Shown here piece by piece: positions 31,890-39,366 of a stretch of 50,631 bases of DNA (the stretch's first letter is position 1; every line of letters begins with the position of its first letter). The stretch comes from Clostridiaceae bacterium (GTDB taxonomy: Bacteria > Bacillota > Clostridia > Oscillospirales > Acutalibacteraceae), in NCBI GenBank assembly GCA_904501875.1, contig CAJGCQ010000001.1, forward strand, positions 1 to 50,631, given 5' to 3'. The notes beneath the pieces are model-generated. The model saw only the letters and a program-made list of their open reading frames with translations. It was not told where the DNA came from and made no database searches. Both the position numbers and the translations under genes were made by a program.

Positions 31890-32429
31890 TTATCTCGCAA
31901 ACGGAGCGCCCATAAGTGTGAGTAACTCGCGGGCCTCTTCATCTGTTTTTGCAGTGGTGACAAAGATAATGTCCATTCCGCGGACCTTATCGATTTTGTC
32001 ATACTCAATCTCAGGGAATATTAACTGCTCCTTAACGCCCATAGCATAGTTGCCACGGCCGTCAAAAGCGTTGGGATTGATTCCTCTGAAGTCTCTAACC
32101 CTCGGAAGAGCGGCGTTGAAAAGTCTGTCAACGAATTCATACATACGCTCGCCTCTGAGAGTTACTTTTGCACCTATCGGCATACCCTCACGGAGCTTGA
32201 AGTTCGCAACCGACTTCTTAGCACGGCAGGGGATTGCTTTCTGACCGGTGATGAGGCCCAAGTCACGGACGATAGCGTCTATAACCTTGGTGTTTTCCTT
32301 GGCCTCGCCGGCGCCTACATTGATAACGACCTTTTCGAGCTTCGGAATCTGCATAACGCTCTTGTAGCCGAATTTAGTCATCAATGCGGGTGCTATTGAA
32401 GCTTTATATTCATTAGCTAATGTTGACAT
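31890..32429 (-). CDS. rplE: 50S ribosomal protein L5
   Basis: 5S rRNA-binding protein that forms bridge B1b. The 179 residues have MQIPKLEKVVINVGAGEAKE, REGMPIGAKVTLRGERMYEF and LIFPEIEYDKIDKVRGMDI. It lies 18 bases after rplX. Confidence 0.98.
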   Translation of the reverse strand: MSTLANEYKASIAPALMTKFGYKSVMQIPKLEKVVINVGAGEAKENTKVIDAIVRDLGLITGQKAIPCRAKKSVANFKLREGMPIGAKVTLRGERMYEFVDRLFNAALPRVRDFRGINPNAFDGRGNYAMGVKEQLIFPEIEYDKIDKVRGMDIIFVTTAKTDEEARELLTLMGAPFAR

Positions 32430-32447
32430 TGTCAGTTCCTCCTACTC

Positions 32448-32771
32448 TTAAAAAGTCTCGCCGCATTTTTTGCACATGCGGTCCTTTTTGCCGTCCTCAT
32501 AGATTTTGGTTCCTACTCTTGTGGGCTTATTGCACTTCGGGCAAACAACCTGAACCTTGCAGGCGTAAATTGCACCCTCGGTCTCAATAATGCCGGACGG
32601 ATCGCCCGCCTTACGGGGCTTTACATGCTTTTTAACCTTGTTGATTCCCTCAACGATTACCTTACCCTCTTTGGGGCTGACCTCGAGTACCTTACCGGTC
32701 TTCTTGCGGTCCTTTTTGTCTCCTGTGAGAAGCATTACGGTATCGCCTGTTTTAATGTGAAGCTTACTCAT
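32448..32771 (-). CDS. rplX: 50S ribosomal protein L24
   Basis: Early assembly factor with an N-terminal KOW motif (HIKTGDTVMLLTGDKKDRKK). The 107 residues include a C-terminal zinc-ribbon-like part (VCPKCNKPTRVG, then MCKKCGETF), a common Gram-positive form. It lies 18 bases after rplN. Confidence 0.98.
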   Translation of the reverse strand: MSKLHIKTGDTVMLLTGDKKDRKKTGKVLEVSPKEGKVIVEGINKVKKHVKPRKAGDPSGIIETEGAIYACKVQVVCPKCNKPTRVGTKIYEDGKKDRMCKKCGETF

Positions 32772-32789
32772 ATTCTTTTCTACCTCCCA

Positions 32790-33158
32790 TTAAAGTACTT
32801 CGGGAGCCAAGGACAGGATCTTGGTGTAATCCTTGTCACGCAGCTCTCTGGCTACAGGCCCGAAAATACGGGTTCCTCTCGGATTCTTGTCATCACGGAT
32901 GATAACAGCCGCATTTTCGTCGAATCTGATGTATGTGCCGTCATTGCGGCGAAGACCTTTTGCGGAACGAACCACAACTGCCTTTACAACATCGCCCTTC
33001 TTAACTGTACCGCCGGGAGCGGCCTTTTTAACAGAAGCAACGATGACATCGCCGATGTTGGCATACCTCCTTCTGGAGCCTCCAAGAACACGGATGCACA
33101 TAATTTCCTTTGCACCGGTGTTGTCGGCAACCTTGAGGTAACTCTGTTGTTGTATCAC
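32790..33158 (-). CDS. rplN: 50S ribosomal protein L14
   Basis: Intersubunit bridge protein. The 122 residues start MIQQQSYLKVADNTGAKEIM and end with RDKDYTKILSLAPEVL, as in other bacteria. It lies 22 bases after rpsQ. Confidence 0.98.
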   Translation of the reverse strand: MIQQQSYLKVADNTGAKEIMCIRVLGGSRRRYANIGDVIVASVKKAAPGGTVKKGDVVKAVVVRSAKGLRRNDGTYIRFDENAAVIIRDDKNPRGTRIFGPVARELRDKDYTKILSLAPEVL

Positions 33159-33180
33159 AGTGTTTTCCTCCTTGTAAGGC

Positions 33181-33438
33181 TTACTTAGCCTTTTCGATTA
33201 TTTCAACCACACGCCATCTTTTATCCTTGGAGAGTGGTCTGGTCTCCATAATAAGAACTCTGTCGCCAACGCCACAGGAATTATTCTCATCATGAGCTTT
33301 GAGTCTTATTGTGTTTTTGATAATCTTCTTATAAAGCGGGTGCTTTACGTTGTCCTGAATGGCAACTACAACGGTTTTATCCATCTTGTCGCTGGCAACG
33401 ATGCCCACTCTTGTTTTACGAAGGTTTCTTTCGCTCAT
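33181..33438 (-). CDS. rpsQ: 30S ribosomal protein S17
   Basis: Early 16S rRNA 5'-domain binder with OB fold. The 85 residues have RKTRVGIVASDKMDKTVVVA and RVLIMETRPLSKDKRWRVVE. It lies 19 bases after rpmC. Confidence 0.98.
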   Translation of the reverse strand: MSERNLRKTRVGIVASDKMDKTVVVAIQDNVKHPLYKKIIKNTIRLKAHDENNSCGVGDRVLIMETRPLSKDKRWRVVEIIEKAK

Positions 33439-33457
33439 TTAGCTTTTCCTCCCTCTT

Positions 33458-33667
33458 TTAAGCGTCTGCGCTGTCGTTTTTAAGCTCGTTCTCGCGAATA
33501 ACGGTCTTAATGCGAGCGATATCTTTCTTGACAGCAACTATACGCATGGGGTTTTCGAGCTGATTAATGGCGAGTTGGAAACGCAGATTAAATAATTCTT
33601 CTTTAAGCTTTGTCAACTGCTCATTAAGCTCGGGCAAAGTGCTTTGTCTGATTTCCTTTGCATTCAT
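33458..33667 (-). CDS. rpmC: 50S ribosomal protein L29
   Basis: Helical-hairpin protein near the tunnel exit that helps dock SRP and trigger factor. The 69 residues include LKEELFNLRFQLAINQLENP. It overlaps the rplP stop by one base (TAATG). Confidence 0.97.
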   Translation of the reverse strand: MNAKEIRQSTLPELNEQLTKLKEELFNLRFQLAINQLENPMRIVAVKKDIARIKTVIRENELKNDSADA

Positions 33668-34092
33668 TACTGCTCACCACCCATTTCCTGCTTAGTTACA
33701 AACTTGCACTTAATAGGAAGTTTGTTTGCGGCGAGACGCATAGCCTCACGGGCAAGCTCCTCGCTGACTCCGCCGATTTCGAACATTACACGGCCGGGCT
33801 TAACGACCGCTACCCAGTACTCAGGAGAGCCTTTACCTGAACCCATTCGGGTCTCAGCCGGCTTCTCAGTAATCGGCTTATCCGGGAAAATTTTAATCCA
33901 TACCTGACCGCCGCGCTTAATATAACGTGTCATAGCGATACGGGCAGCTTCGATCTGATTGGAGGTTATCCACGCGGGCTCTAAAGCCTGAAGACCGTAA
34001 TCGCCGTGGGTTACAGTATTGCCTCTTAAGGCTGTACCGGTAAGACGGCCGCGATGTACTCTGCGGTATTTAACACGCTTCGGCATTAACAT
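33667..34092 (-). CDS. rplP: 50S ribosomal protein L16
   Basis: A-site-proximal large-subunit protein. The 141 residues start MLMPKRVKYRRVHRGRLTG, which fits the family N-terminus, and contain ARIAMTRYIKRGGQVWIKIF and the GKGSPEYWVAVVKPG signature. The start overlaps the rpsC stop (TAATG), and the stop overlaps rpmC. Confidence 0.98.
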   Translation of the reverse strand: MLMPKRVKYRRVHRGRLTGTALRGNTVTHGDYGLQALEPAWITSNQIEAARIAMTRYIKRGGQVWIKIFPDKPITEKPAETRMGSGKGSPEYWVAVVKPGRVMFEIGGVSEELAREAMRLAANKLPIKCKFVTKQEMGGEQ

Positions 34093-34757
34093 TAGCGGGC
34101 TCCTCCTTCCTTTTTAGCCTTGCGGTTATCAGCAAGAACCTCGCCCTTGTAAATCCAAACCTTTACGCCGATACGACCGTAGGTGGTATTTGCCTCAGCA
34201 AAACCGTAGTCAATGTCTGCTCTTAAGGTCTGAAGCGGGATAGTGCCCTCGTGATACTGCTCGCTTCTTGCGATTTCAGCACCGCCTAAGCGACCTGAAA
34301 CCTGTGTTTTAATACCCTTTACGCCGAGTCTCATAGCTCTTCCAATGGAAAGCTTCATGGCACGGCGGAAGGAAATACGCTTTTCAAGCTGTGCCGCAAT
34401 ATTCTCGGCAACAAGCTGTGCATTAGCGTCGGGATTCTTAATCTCAACGATGTTGATAACAACCGGCTTGCCAAGCATCTGCTGGCAGGTGGCACGCAGC
34501 TTTTCAATTTCGCTGCCGTTGCGTCCGATTACCATACCCGGCTTTGCGCAGTGGATGTGTAATCTTACACGCTTGTCATCGCGTTCGATTTCGATTTTGG
34601 CAATACCTGCTGTGAAGAGTGCCTTCTTCAGGTATTTACGGAGGTTGTAGTCCTCAACCAATGTATCGCCAAAGTTTTTATCTTCGACAAACCAACGCGA
34701 GTTCCAGTTTTTAATTACGCCCACACGGAAACCGTGGGGATTAACCTTCTGGCCCAT
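34092..34757 (-). CDS. rpsC: 30S ribosomal protein S3
   Basis: mRNA-entry protein with helicase role. The 221 residues start MGQKVNPHGFRVGVIKNWNS, have a KH domain (HCAKPGMVIGRNGSEIEKLR) and a C-terminal domain with TTYGRIGVKVWIYKGEVL. It lies 16 bases after rplV. Confidence 0.98.
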   Translation of the reverse strand: MGQKVNPHGFRVGVIKNWNSRWFVEDKNFGDTLVEDYNLRKYLKKALFTAGIAKIEIERDDKRVRLHIHCAKPGMVIGRNGSEIEKLRATCQQMLGKPVVINIVEIKNPDANAQLVAENIAAQLEKRISFRRAMKLSIGRAMRLGVKGIKTQVSGRLGGAEIARSEQYHEGTIPLQTLRADIDYGFAEANTTYGRIGVKVWIYKGEVLADNRKAKKEGGAR

Positions 34758-34773
34758 AACTTAACCTCCTTAA

Positions 34774-35112
34774 TTAATCTTCGCGTTCTTTAAGAACGAT
34801 TGTCATATGGCTTGTTCTCTTTAAGATTCTGTGAGCTCTGCCGTGATCTTTCGGACGGATTCTCTTAAGAGTCGGTCCGGGGCAAACAAAGCACTCGGCA
34901 ACATAAAGCTTTGAAACATCCATATTGTGATTGTTTTCTGCATTCGCCATAGCTGACGCTAAAAGCTTCTCTAAATACTCGCAAGCGGACTTAGGAGTAA
35001 ACTTGAGTATAGCCATAGCCTTGTCAGCATCCTGATTACGGATTAAATCCATAACAATCTTCACCTTACGGGGTGAAATACGGGCGTATTTAAGTGTAGC
35101 CCTTGCTTCCAT
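34774..35112 (-). CDS. rplV: 50S ribosomal protein L22
   Basis: Lines the exit tunnel with its beta hairpin. The 112 residues have KYARISPRKVKIVMDLIRNQ and GPTLKRIRPKDHGRAHRILK. It lies 23 bases after rpsS. Confidence 0.98.
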   Translation of the reverse strand: MEARATLKYARISPRKVKIVMDLIRNQDADKAMAILKFTPKSACEYLEKLLASAMANAENNHNMDVSKLYVAECFVCPGPTLKRIRPKDHGRAHRILKRTSHMTIVLKERED

Positions 35113-35135
35113 AGTTAAACTCTCCTTTCAGCCGC

Positions 35136-35411
35136 TTACTTACCGGTAGTTTTTGAACCGGCATGACCCTTAAAGGTTCTTGTCGGTGCGAACTCACCGA
35201 GCTTGTGACCAACCATATCCTCGGTTACATAAACCGGAACATGCTTGCGACCGTCATGAACCGCAAAAGTATGTCCGACGAAATCGGGGAAAATGGTCGA
35301 GGAACGGCTCCAGGTCTTAAGCACTCGCTTTTCACCGGCTTCGTTCATTTCTTTGACTCTCTTGAGCAGTACAGGCTGCACATAAGGGCCTTTTTTAATG
35401 CTTCTTCCCAT
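35136..35411 (-). CDS. rpsS: 30S ribosomal protein S19
   Basis: Head protein of the small subunit. The 91 residues start MGRSIKKGPYVQPVLLKRV and have the signature YVTEDMVGHKLGEFAPTRTF. It lies 22 bases after rplB. Confidence 0.98.
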   Translation of the reverse strand: MGRSIKKGPYVQPVLLKRVKEMNEAGEKRVLKTWSRSSTIFPDFVGHTFAVHDGRKHVPVYVTEDMVGHKLGEFAPTRTFKGHAGSKTTGK

Positions 35412-35433
35412 GATGAAATCTCCTTTCGTCGAA

Positions 35434-36261
35434 TTACTTACGGCGCTTTACGATATATTTATCGGTGTGCTTGTTCTTCTGACGGGTCTTGTATCCGAGA
35501 GCAGGCTTGCCCCACGGAGTAACAGGGCCCGGACGGCCGATAGGTGACTTACCTTCACCACCGCCGTGGGGGTGATCGCAGGGGTTCATTACAGAACCGC
35601 GTACGGTAGGTCTCCAGCCCATATGACGCTTGCGGCCTGCTTTACCGTAGTTAACATTTGCATGCTCAGGGTTTGAAACCACACCTACGGTAGCCATACA
35701 GCCTGCGGGTACATTGCGGAGCTCGCCTGAAGGCAGACGAAGAAGCGCCATACCGTTTTCCTTAGCCATAAGCTGTGCCATATTTCCGGCGGAACGGGCA
35801 AGCTGTGCCCCCTTTCCGGGATAAAGCTCAATATTGTGCAGGAAGGTACCTACGGGAATATTTACGAGCGGAAGTGCGTTGCCGGGCTTAATGTCGGCAT
35901 CGGGACCGCTGACTATTACATCGCCGACCTTTAAATCCTGCGGAGCGATGATGTAACGCTTCTCGCCGTCCTCATACTGAACGAGGGCGATAAAAGCTGA
36001 ACGGTTCGGGTCATACTCAAGAGTCATAACAGTTGCGGGGATTCCAAAACGCTCTCTCTTGAAATCGATAACCCTGTACTTTCTGCGGTTTCCGCCGCCT
36101 CTGTGGCGAACGGTAATTCTGCCGTAGCTGTTGCGTCCGGCATTTTTCTTGATAGGCTCAAGCAAGCTTCTCTCAGGAGCAACCTTAGAAAGACCTGAAT
36201 AATCCATTGTGGTCATATTACGGCGGCCCGGAGTAGTAGGCTTGTAATGTTTGATTGCCAT
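35434..36261 (-). CDS. rplB: 50S ribosomal protein L2
   Basis: Core 23S rRNA binder near the peptidyl transferase centre. The 275 residues start MAIKHYKPTTPGRRNMTT and keep the catalytic-centre histidine segment in NPCDHPHGGGEGKSPIG. ATG at 36261 is used (AGGAG ten bases upstream) rather than a GTG three codons earlier. The 91-base space to rplW is longer than usual and contains two hairpins. Confidence 0.98.
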   Translation of the reverse strand: MAIKHYKPTTPGRRNMTTMDYSGLSKVAPERSLLEPIKKNAGRNSYGRITVRHRGGGNRRKYRVIDFKRERFGIPATVMTLEYDPNRSAFIALVQYEDGEKRYIIAPQDLKVGDVIVSGPDADIKPGNALPLVNIPVGTFLHNIELYPGKGAQLARSAGNMAQLMAKENGMALLRLPSGELRNVPAGCMATVGVVSNPEHANVNYGKAGRKRHMGWRPTVRGSVMNPCDHPHGGGEGKSPIGRPGPVTPWGKPALGYKTRQKNKHTDKYIVKRRK

Positions 36262-36352
36262 TTGTTTCACTCTCCTATTTTGGCTTAGCGAAGTTTTTAG
36301 ATTTAAACTTCATACATCACCGGAAATCCTTGATTTCCTTAAAGACGCTTAA

Positions 36353-36646
36353 TTAGATAAGACCGTCAAAGAACTCAATCGGCTTTGAATCGGACTTTAA
36401 GGTAACGATTGCCTTTTTCCAAGAAGCTGTATAACCGCTATAGCGGCCCATACGCTTTTCCTTGCCTCTGACACTAATGGTGTTTACCTTAGCAACTTGG
36501 ACCTTGAAAAGCTTTTCTACGGCGTCGGCAATTTCAATCTTGTTGGCGTCCTTTGCCACCTTAAAGGTGTACTTCTTATCGGCGATTCCCGACATACTTT
36601 TTTCGGTTATTACCGGAGCTATAATGATATCCTGTGCGGCTTTCAT
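36353..36646 (-). CDS. rplW: 50S ribosomal protein L23
   Basis: Tunnel-exit docking site for SRP and trigger factor. The 97 residues have DIIIAPVITEKSMSGIADKK and KVNTISVRGKEKRMGRYSG. The start overlaps the rplD stop by one base. Confidence 0.98.
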   Translation of the reverse strand: MKAAQDIIIAPVITEKSMSGIADKKYTFKVAKDANKIEIADAVEKLFKVQVAKVNTISVRGKEKRMGRYSGYTASWKKAIVTLKSDSKPIEFFDGLI

Positions 36647-37269
36647 TATGCATACACCTCCTCAAGCTTTGCTACGGCATTCTTTACAACAACGAGTGTA
36701 TCGGCGTTGATGATGTCGTAGGTGTTAATTGTGTTAACCTGCGCAGATTTAGCACCTGCGATGTTAGCAATGCTTTTAACAGCGTAAGCGTTATTGTCCT
36801 CAAGAACTACAAGGGTCTTCTTGCCCGCACCGATAGCCTTTAAGCAATCTGCAACGGTCTTGGTCTTGTAGGTGTCGAGCTTTAACTCGTCGAGAACTAT
36901 CATATCGCCTGTAGCTACCTTATCCGACAAAGCGGACTTAAGAGCCAGCTTCTTAACCTTTTTGTTAAGAGAGTAGGAATAATCTCTCGGCTTCGGGGCA
37001 TGAACGATACCGCCGTGTCTCCACTGGGGAGCTCTTGTGGAACCCTGTCTTGCGTGACCTGTTCCCTTCTGTCTCCACGGCTTTTTACCGCCGCCTGAAA
37101 CCTCTGTACGGGTGAGAGTGGATTGTGTGCCCTGACGCTGGTTTGCAAGGTAGTTTACAACTGCCATATGCATTACAACTGCGTTGGGTACGATTCCGAA
37201 AACGGCGTCGCTAAGCGCAATTTCACCGACGCTTTTACCCGCCATATCGACTACTGCTATATTAGGCAT
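36646..37269 (-). CDS. rplD: 50S ribosomal protein L4
   Basis: Tunnel protein and, in E. coli, the S10-operon autoregulator. The 207 residues have the extended loop GGGKKPWRQKGTGHARQGST and PQWRHGGIVHAPKPRDYSY. It lies 20 bases after rplC. If the structured rpsJ leader is regulatory, L4 is an obvious ligand to consider. Confidence 0.98.
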   Translation of the reverse strand: MPNIAVVDMAGKSVGEIALSDAVFGIVPNAVVMHMAVVNYLANQRQGTQSTLTRTEVSGGGKKPWRQKGTGHARQGSTRAPQWRHGGIVHAPKPRDYSYSLNKKVKKLALKSALSDKVATGDMIVLDELKLDTYKTKTVADCLKAIGAGKKTLVVLEDNNAYAVKSIANIAGAKSAQVNTINTYDIINADTLVVVKNAVAKLEEVYA

Positions 37270-37289
37270 AATTTAAAACACTCCTTCCC

Positions 37290-37922
37290 TTAAGCTTTAA
37301 CGCTGTCGAAAAGAACCACGATTCCGCCCTTGGGTCCGGGAACGGCGCCCTTAACAGCAATTATGTTCTTCTCTGCGTCTACCTTAACGACACTGAGGTT
37401 CTGAACGGTTACTCGCTCATTACCGAGGTGTCCGGCCATTTTCTTGCCCTTGAAGACTCTTGAGGGGCTGGAGCAGGCGCCCAGTGAACCGCCGTGACGG
37501 TGAACAGGACCTGTACCGTGTGTCTCTTTAAGTCTTCCGAAATTCCAGCGCTTAATAGTGCCGGCGTAACCCTTACCTTTAGAAGTGCCGCGAACATCAA
37601 CAGCGTCGCCCTCAGCGAAGACATCAGCCTTAATAATGTCGCCTACATTCATAGCGGAAGTATCCTCAAAGCGGAACTCACGAAGAACCTTCTTAGGAGC
37701 TACATCGCCTTTCTGGAAGTGACCCTTCTGGGGCTTGGTTACCTTAGAGGCCTTGAGGTCGCCGTAGCCTACCTGAACTGCCTCGTATCCGTCGTTCTCG
37801 GCTGTCTTTTTCTGCGAAATAACGCAGGGACCCGCTTCAATAACGGTTACCGGAACAACTTTTCCGTTTGCATCGAAAAGCTGGGTCATACCGAGCTTTT
37901 TACCGATGATACCCTTTTTCAT
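37290..37922 (-). CDS. rplC: 50S ribosomal protein L3
   Basis: Early assembly protein reaching the peptidyl transferase centre. The 210 residues start MKKGIIGKKLGMTQLFDAN and have GTSKGKGYAGTIKRWNFGR and THGTGPVHRHGGSLGACSSP. AGGAGG lies nine bases upstream. The 173-base gap from rpsJ is unusually long for this operon and holds repeat-like sequence. Confidence 0.98.
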   Translation of the reverse strand: MKKGIIGKKLGMTQLFDANGKVVPVTVIEAGPCVISQKKTAENDGYEAVQVGYGDLKASKVTKPQKGHFQKGDVAPKKVLREFRFEDTSAMNVGDIIKADVFAEGDAVDVRGTSKGKGYAGTIKRWNFGRLKETHGTGPVHRHGGSLGACSSPSRVFKGKKMAGHLGNERVTVQNLSVVKVDAEKNIIAVKGAVPGPKGGIVVLFDSVKA

Positions 37923-38095
37923 TGTTTTTTCCTCCTTTGGTTATTGGTTGGTTAGCACCAACTTGACCGTAAGTGTGAATTTAGATTTTAGATATTAGAA
38001 GGGAGTATCGGAAAAACCGACTCTTATATAATGTACCGACGGCACACCGCAATCTAACATCTACTGTCTAACATCTGAATTGAAATTGAACTCAA
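37923..38095 (-). repeat. Repeat-like insertion between rpsJ and rplC
   Basis: The 10-base word TCTAACATCT occurs twice (38053-38062, 38067-38076), and TTAGATTTTAGATATTAGA lies near 37981-37999. In the minus-strand RNA a GAGTCGG / CCGATACTC hairpin forms (38003-38023). TATATA (near 38027) could be the -10 of an internal promoter, but its -35 is poor. No reading frame of interest is present. Confidence 0.5.
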
Positions 38096-38407
38096 TTAGA
38101 GTTTGATTTCAATTTCCACACCGGCGGGGAGCTCAAGATTAGTCAAAGCCTCAACAGTCTTGTTGGAAGGTCTGATAATATCAATGAGCCTTTTGTGCGT
38201 TCTCGTCTCAAACTGCTCACGGCTGTCCTTGTACTTATGAACAGCACGGAGAATGGTAACGACTTCCTTCTCGGTCGGGAGCGGTACGGGTCCCGAAACC
38301 CTTGCACCTGTACGTTTAGCGGTTTCCACTATCTTTTCAGCGGACTGGTCTACAAGCGCATGGTCGTAACCTTTGATACGAATACGGATTTTTTCTTTCA
38401 CTGCCAT
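38096..38407 (-). CDS. rpsJ: 30S ribosomal protein S10
   Basis: Head protein of the small subunit and NusG/NusB partner in antitermination. The 103 residues have KIRIRIKGYDHALVDQSAEK and the signature RTHKRLIDIIRPSNKTVEAL. It is the first gene of the superoperon; rpsL-rpsG-fusA-tuf are not upstream here. AGGAGG lies ten bases upstream. A leader of about 270 bases precedes it. Confidence 0.98.
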   Translation of the reverse strand: MAVKEKIRIRIKGYDHALVDQSAEKIVETAKRTGARVSGPVPLPTEKEVVTILRAVHKYKDSREQFETRTHKRLIDIIRPSNKTVEALTNLELPAGVEIEIKL

Positions 38408-38680
38408 TGTGAAATTCGCCTCCTTAAATAGTTGGCGGGCAAAACTTACAACCTGCCGCGTTTTTCTTCACGGCACATTATAAAACCGGCATTGCTGGGG
38501 TTACAGACAATTCCGGACAGCGGATCGCTCCGCCGCTGTACACAAAAGCCGCAAGATCTTTTATGTACTCCATCTTTTTCGCCCGGTTTAAAATCGGACA
38601 TACTCCGCGGAAATTTCCCGACTCAGGGTCGGCCACCTCCCGCATCATCGCATGTATCACGCCGCACTTACACAGCGTAC
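38408..38680 (-). promoter_or_regulatory. Structured 5' leader of the S10 operon
   Basis: Minus-strand RNA between the promoter and rpsJ. Stems seen: CCGAC / GTCGG (about 38623-38637), GTACATAAAAG / CTTTTGTGTAC (38538-38568), ACAGCGG / CCGCTGT (38517-38539), and CCGGAATTG / CAATGCCGG (38486-38516) followed by TTTT, which looks like an attenuator terminator. A long, GC-rich, highly paired leader fits autogenous control by a ribosomal protein. No specific Rfam family was recognised. Confidence 0.6.
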
Positions 38681-38686
38681 CTTGGT

Positions 38687-38715
38687 ATAATAACACAACA
38701 GGATAAAAAAATCAA
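38687..38715 (-). promoter_or_regulatory. Promoter of the S10 operon
   Basis: -35 TTGATT (38710-38715) and -10 TATTAT (38687-38692), 17-base spacer. An A/T-rich stretch of about 40 bases lies upstream of the -35, like an UP element. Confidence 0.8.
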
Positions 38716-38785
38716 GCCTTTTTTCGTATTTTTTTAAATTTTTTGATTATATATTGAACGGGACGGTAGCGGTACACGGTTTTCG

Positions 38786-38880
38786 ACTTCATCAATTCCG
38801 TAAGGAATTGTATATCATCAAGCCGATAGTTTTTAATGCTCACCTAAAGGTGTGATAAGATACCAAGGCTATCGGCTTGG
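38786..38880. repeat. Palindromic intergenic repeat cluster
   Basis: Three perfect hairpins: CAATTCC-GTAA-GGAATTG (38793-38810), AAGCCGATAG / CTATCGGCTT (38820-38829 with 38869-38878), and, inside the latter, CACCT-AA-AGGTG (38841-38852). The first is framed by ACTTCAT and TATATCATC. On the other strand it reads GATGATATACAATTCC, a form I recall from intergenic repeats of Faecalibacterium and relatives (memory only). Confidence 0.6.
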
Positions 38881-38882
38881 AT

Positions 38883-38915
38883 AAAAAAATCTCGTTCCGA
38901 AGAACGAGATTTTTT
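38883..38915 (-). terminator. Terminator of tRNA-Ser
   Basis: A 9-bp stem (ATCTCGTTC / GAACGAGAT) with a UUCG loop on the minus strand, then T7, directly after the CCA end. Confidence 0.95.
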
Positions 38916-39006
38916 GGCGGAGATGGAGAGATTCGAACTCTCGAACTCGTTTCCGAGTTACACGATTTCCAATCGTGCGCCCTCGACCGGACTAGGCGAC
39001 ATCTCC
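38915..39006 (-). tRNA. tRNA-Ser (anticodon GGA)
   Basis: The minus strand folds as a class II tRNA: acceptor GGAGATG / CATCTCC, discriminator G, encoded CCA (38917-38915), D-arm, anticodon stem CACGA / TCGTG with loop TTGGAAA (anticodon GGA, reads UCC and UCU), a long variable arm (ACTCG / CGAGT) and T-arm GAGAGTTCGAATCTCTC. The 92-base length including CCA fits tRNA-Ser. It is a single tRNA gene with its own promoter and terminator. Confidence 0.97.
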
Positions 39007-39045
39007 AAGCACATCGATTTACTGCCGATTATGACGGCAAAAACC

Positions 39046-39074
39046 ATTATACATTGTATTGCCGAAAAAATCAA
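39046..39074 (-). promoter_or_regulatory. Promoter of tRNA-Ser
   Basis: -35 TTGATT (39069-39074) and -10 TATAAT (39046-39051), 17-base spacer, about 40 bases before the tRNA. It shares its -35 with the S10 promoter. Confidence 0.88.
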
Positions 39075-39331
39075 GTGTTTTTTCACTTTATTTTCAAATA
39101 GTCAAACTTATTTTATAATATCCCTTTATATTTAAGGTATATTGTGATTTTATGCAATAAAAGGAGCTGATAATACTGTCTATTGCGTCCGACATTATAA
39201 GGAGCACACCGATACCATTATTTTGTCAAGTCTTAAAGAAAAACAGCTGCGGTTACGAGATAAACAAAAAATCAAGCTTGCCTCCGGCGGCATGTGCAAG
39301 TTTAACGAAGCGAGACTTTACACCGCCTTTA
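39075..39331. other. Intergenic region without a supported gene
   Basis: AT-rich first half, then mixed sequence. An AAAGGAG word (39160-39166) and an open plus-strand frame from 39148 into the antisense of mrp are present, but no start codon is placed to use that site. Nothing firm is called. Confidence 0.5.
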
Positions 39332-39357
39332 AACGGCTCCCAGACAAGGGAGCCGTT
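39332..39357 (-). terminator. Terminator of mrp
   Basis: A perfect 10-bp stem (AACGGCTCCC / GGGAGCCGTT, loop of six), nine bases after the mrp stop, with TTT following on the minus strand. The U-tract is short. Confidence 0.75.
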
Positions 39358-39366
39358 GTTACGTTA

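Noticed and set aside
38478..38696. A 72-codon minus-strand open frame in the S10 leader
   Set aside because: It starts almost at the promoter, has no ribosome binding site, and its composition reflects the paired leader RNA. A structured leader explains it better.
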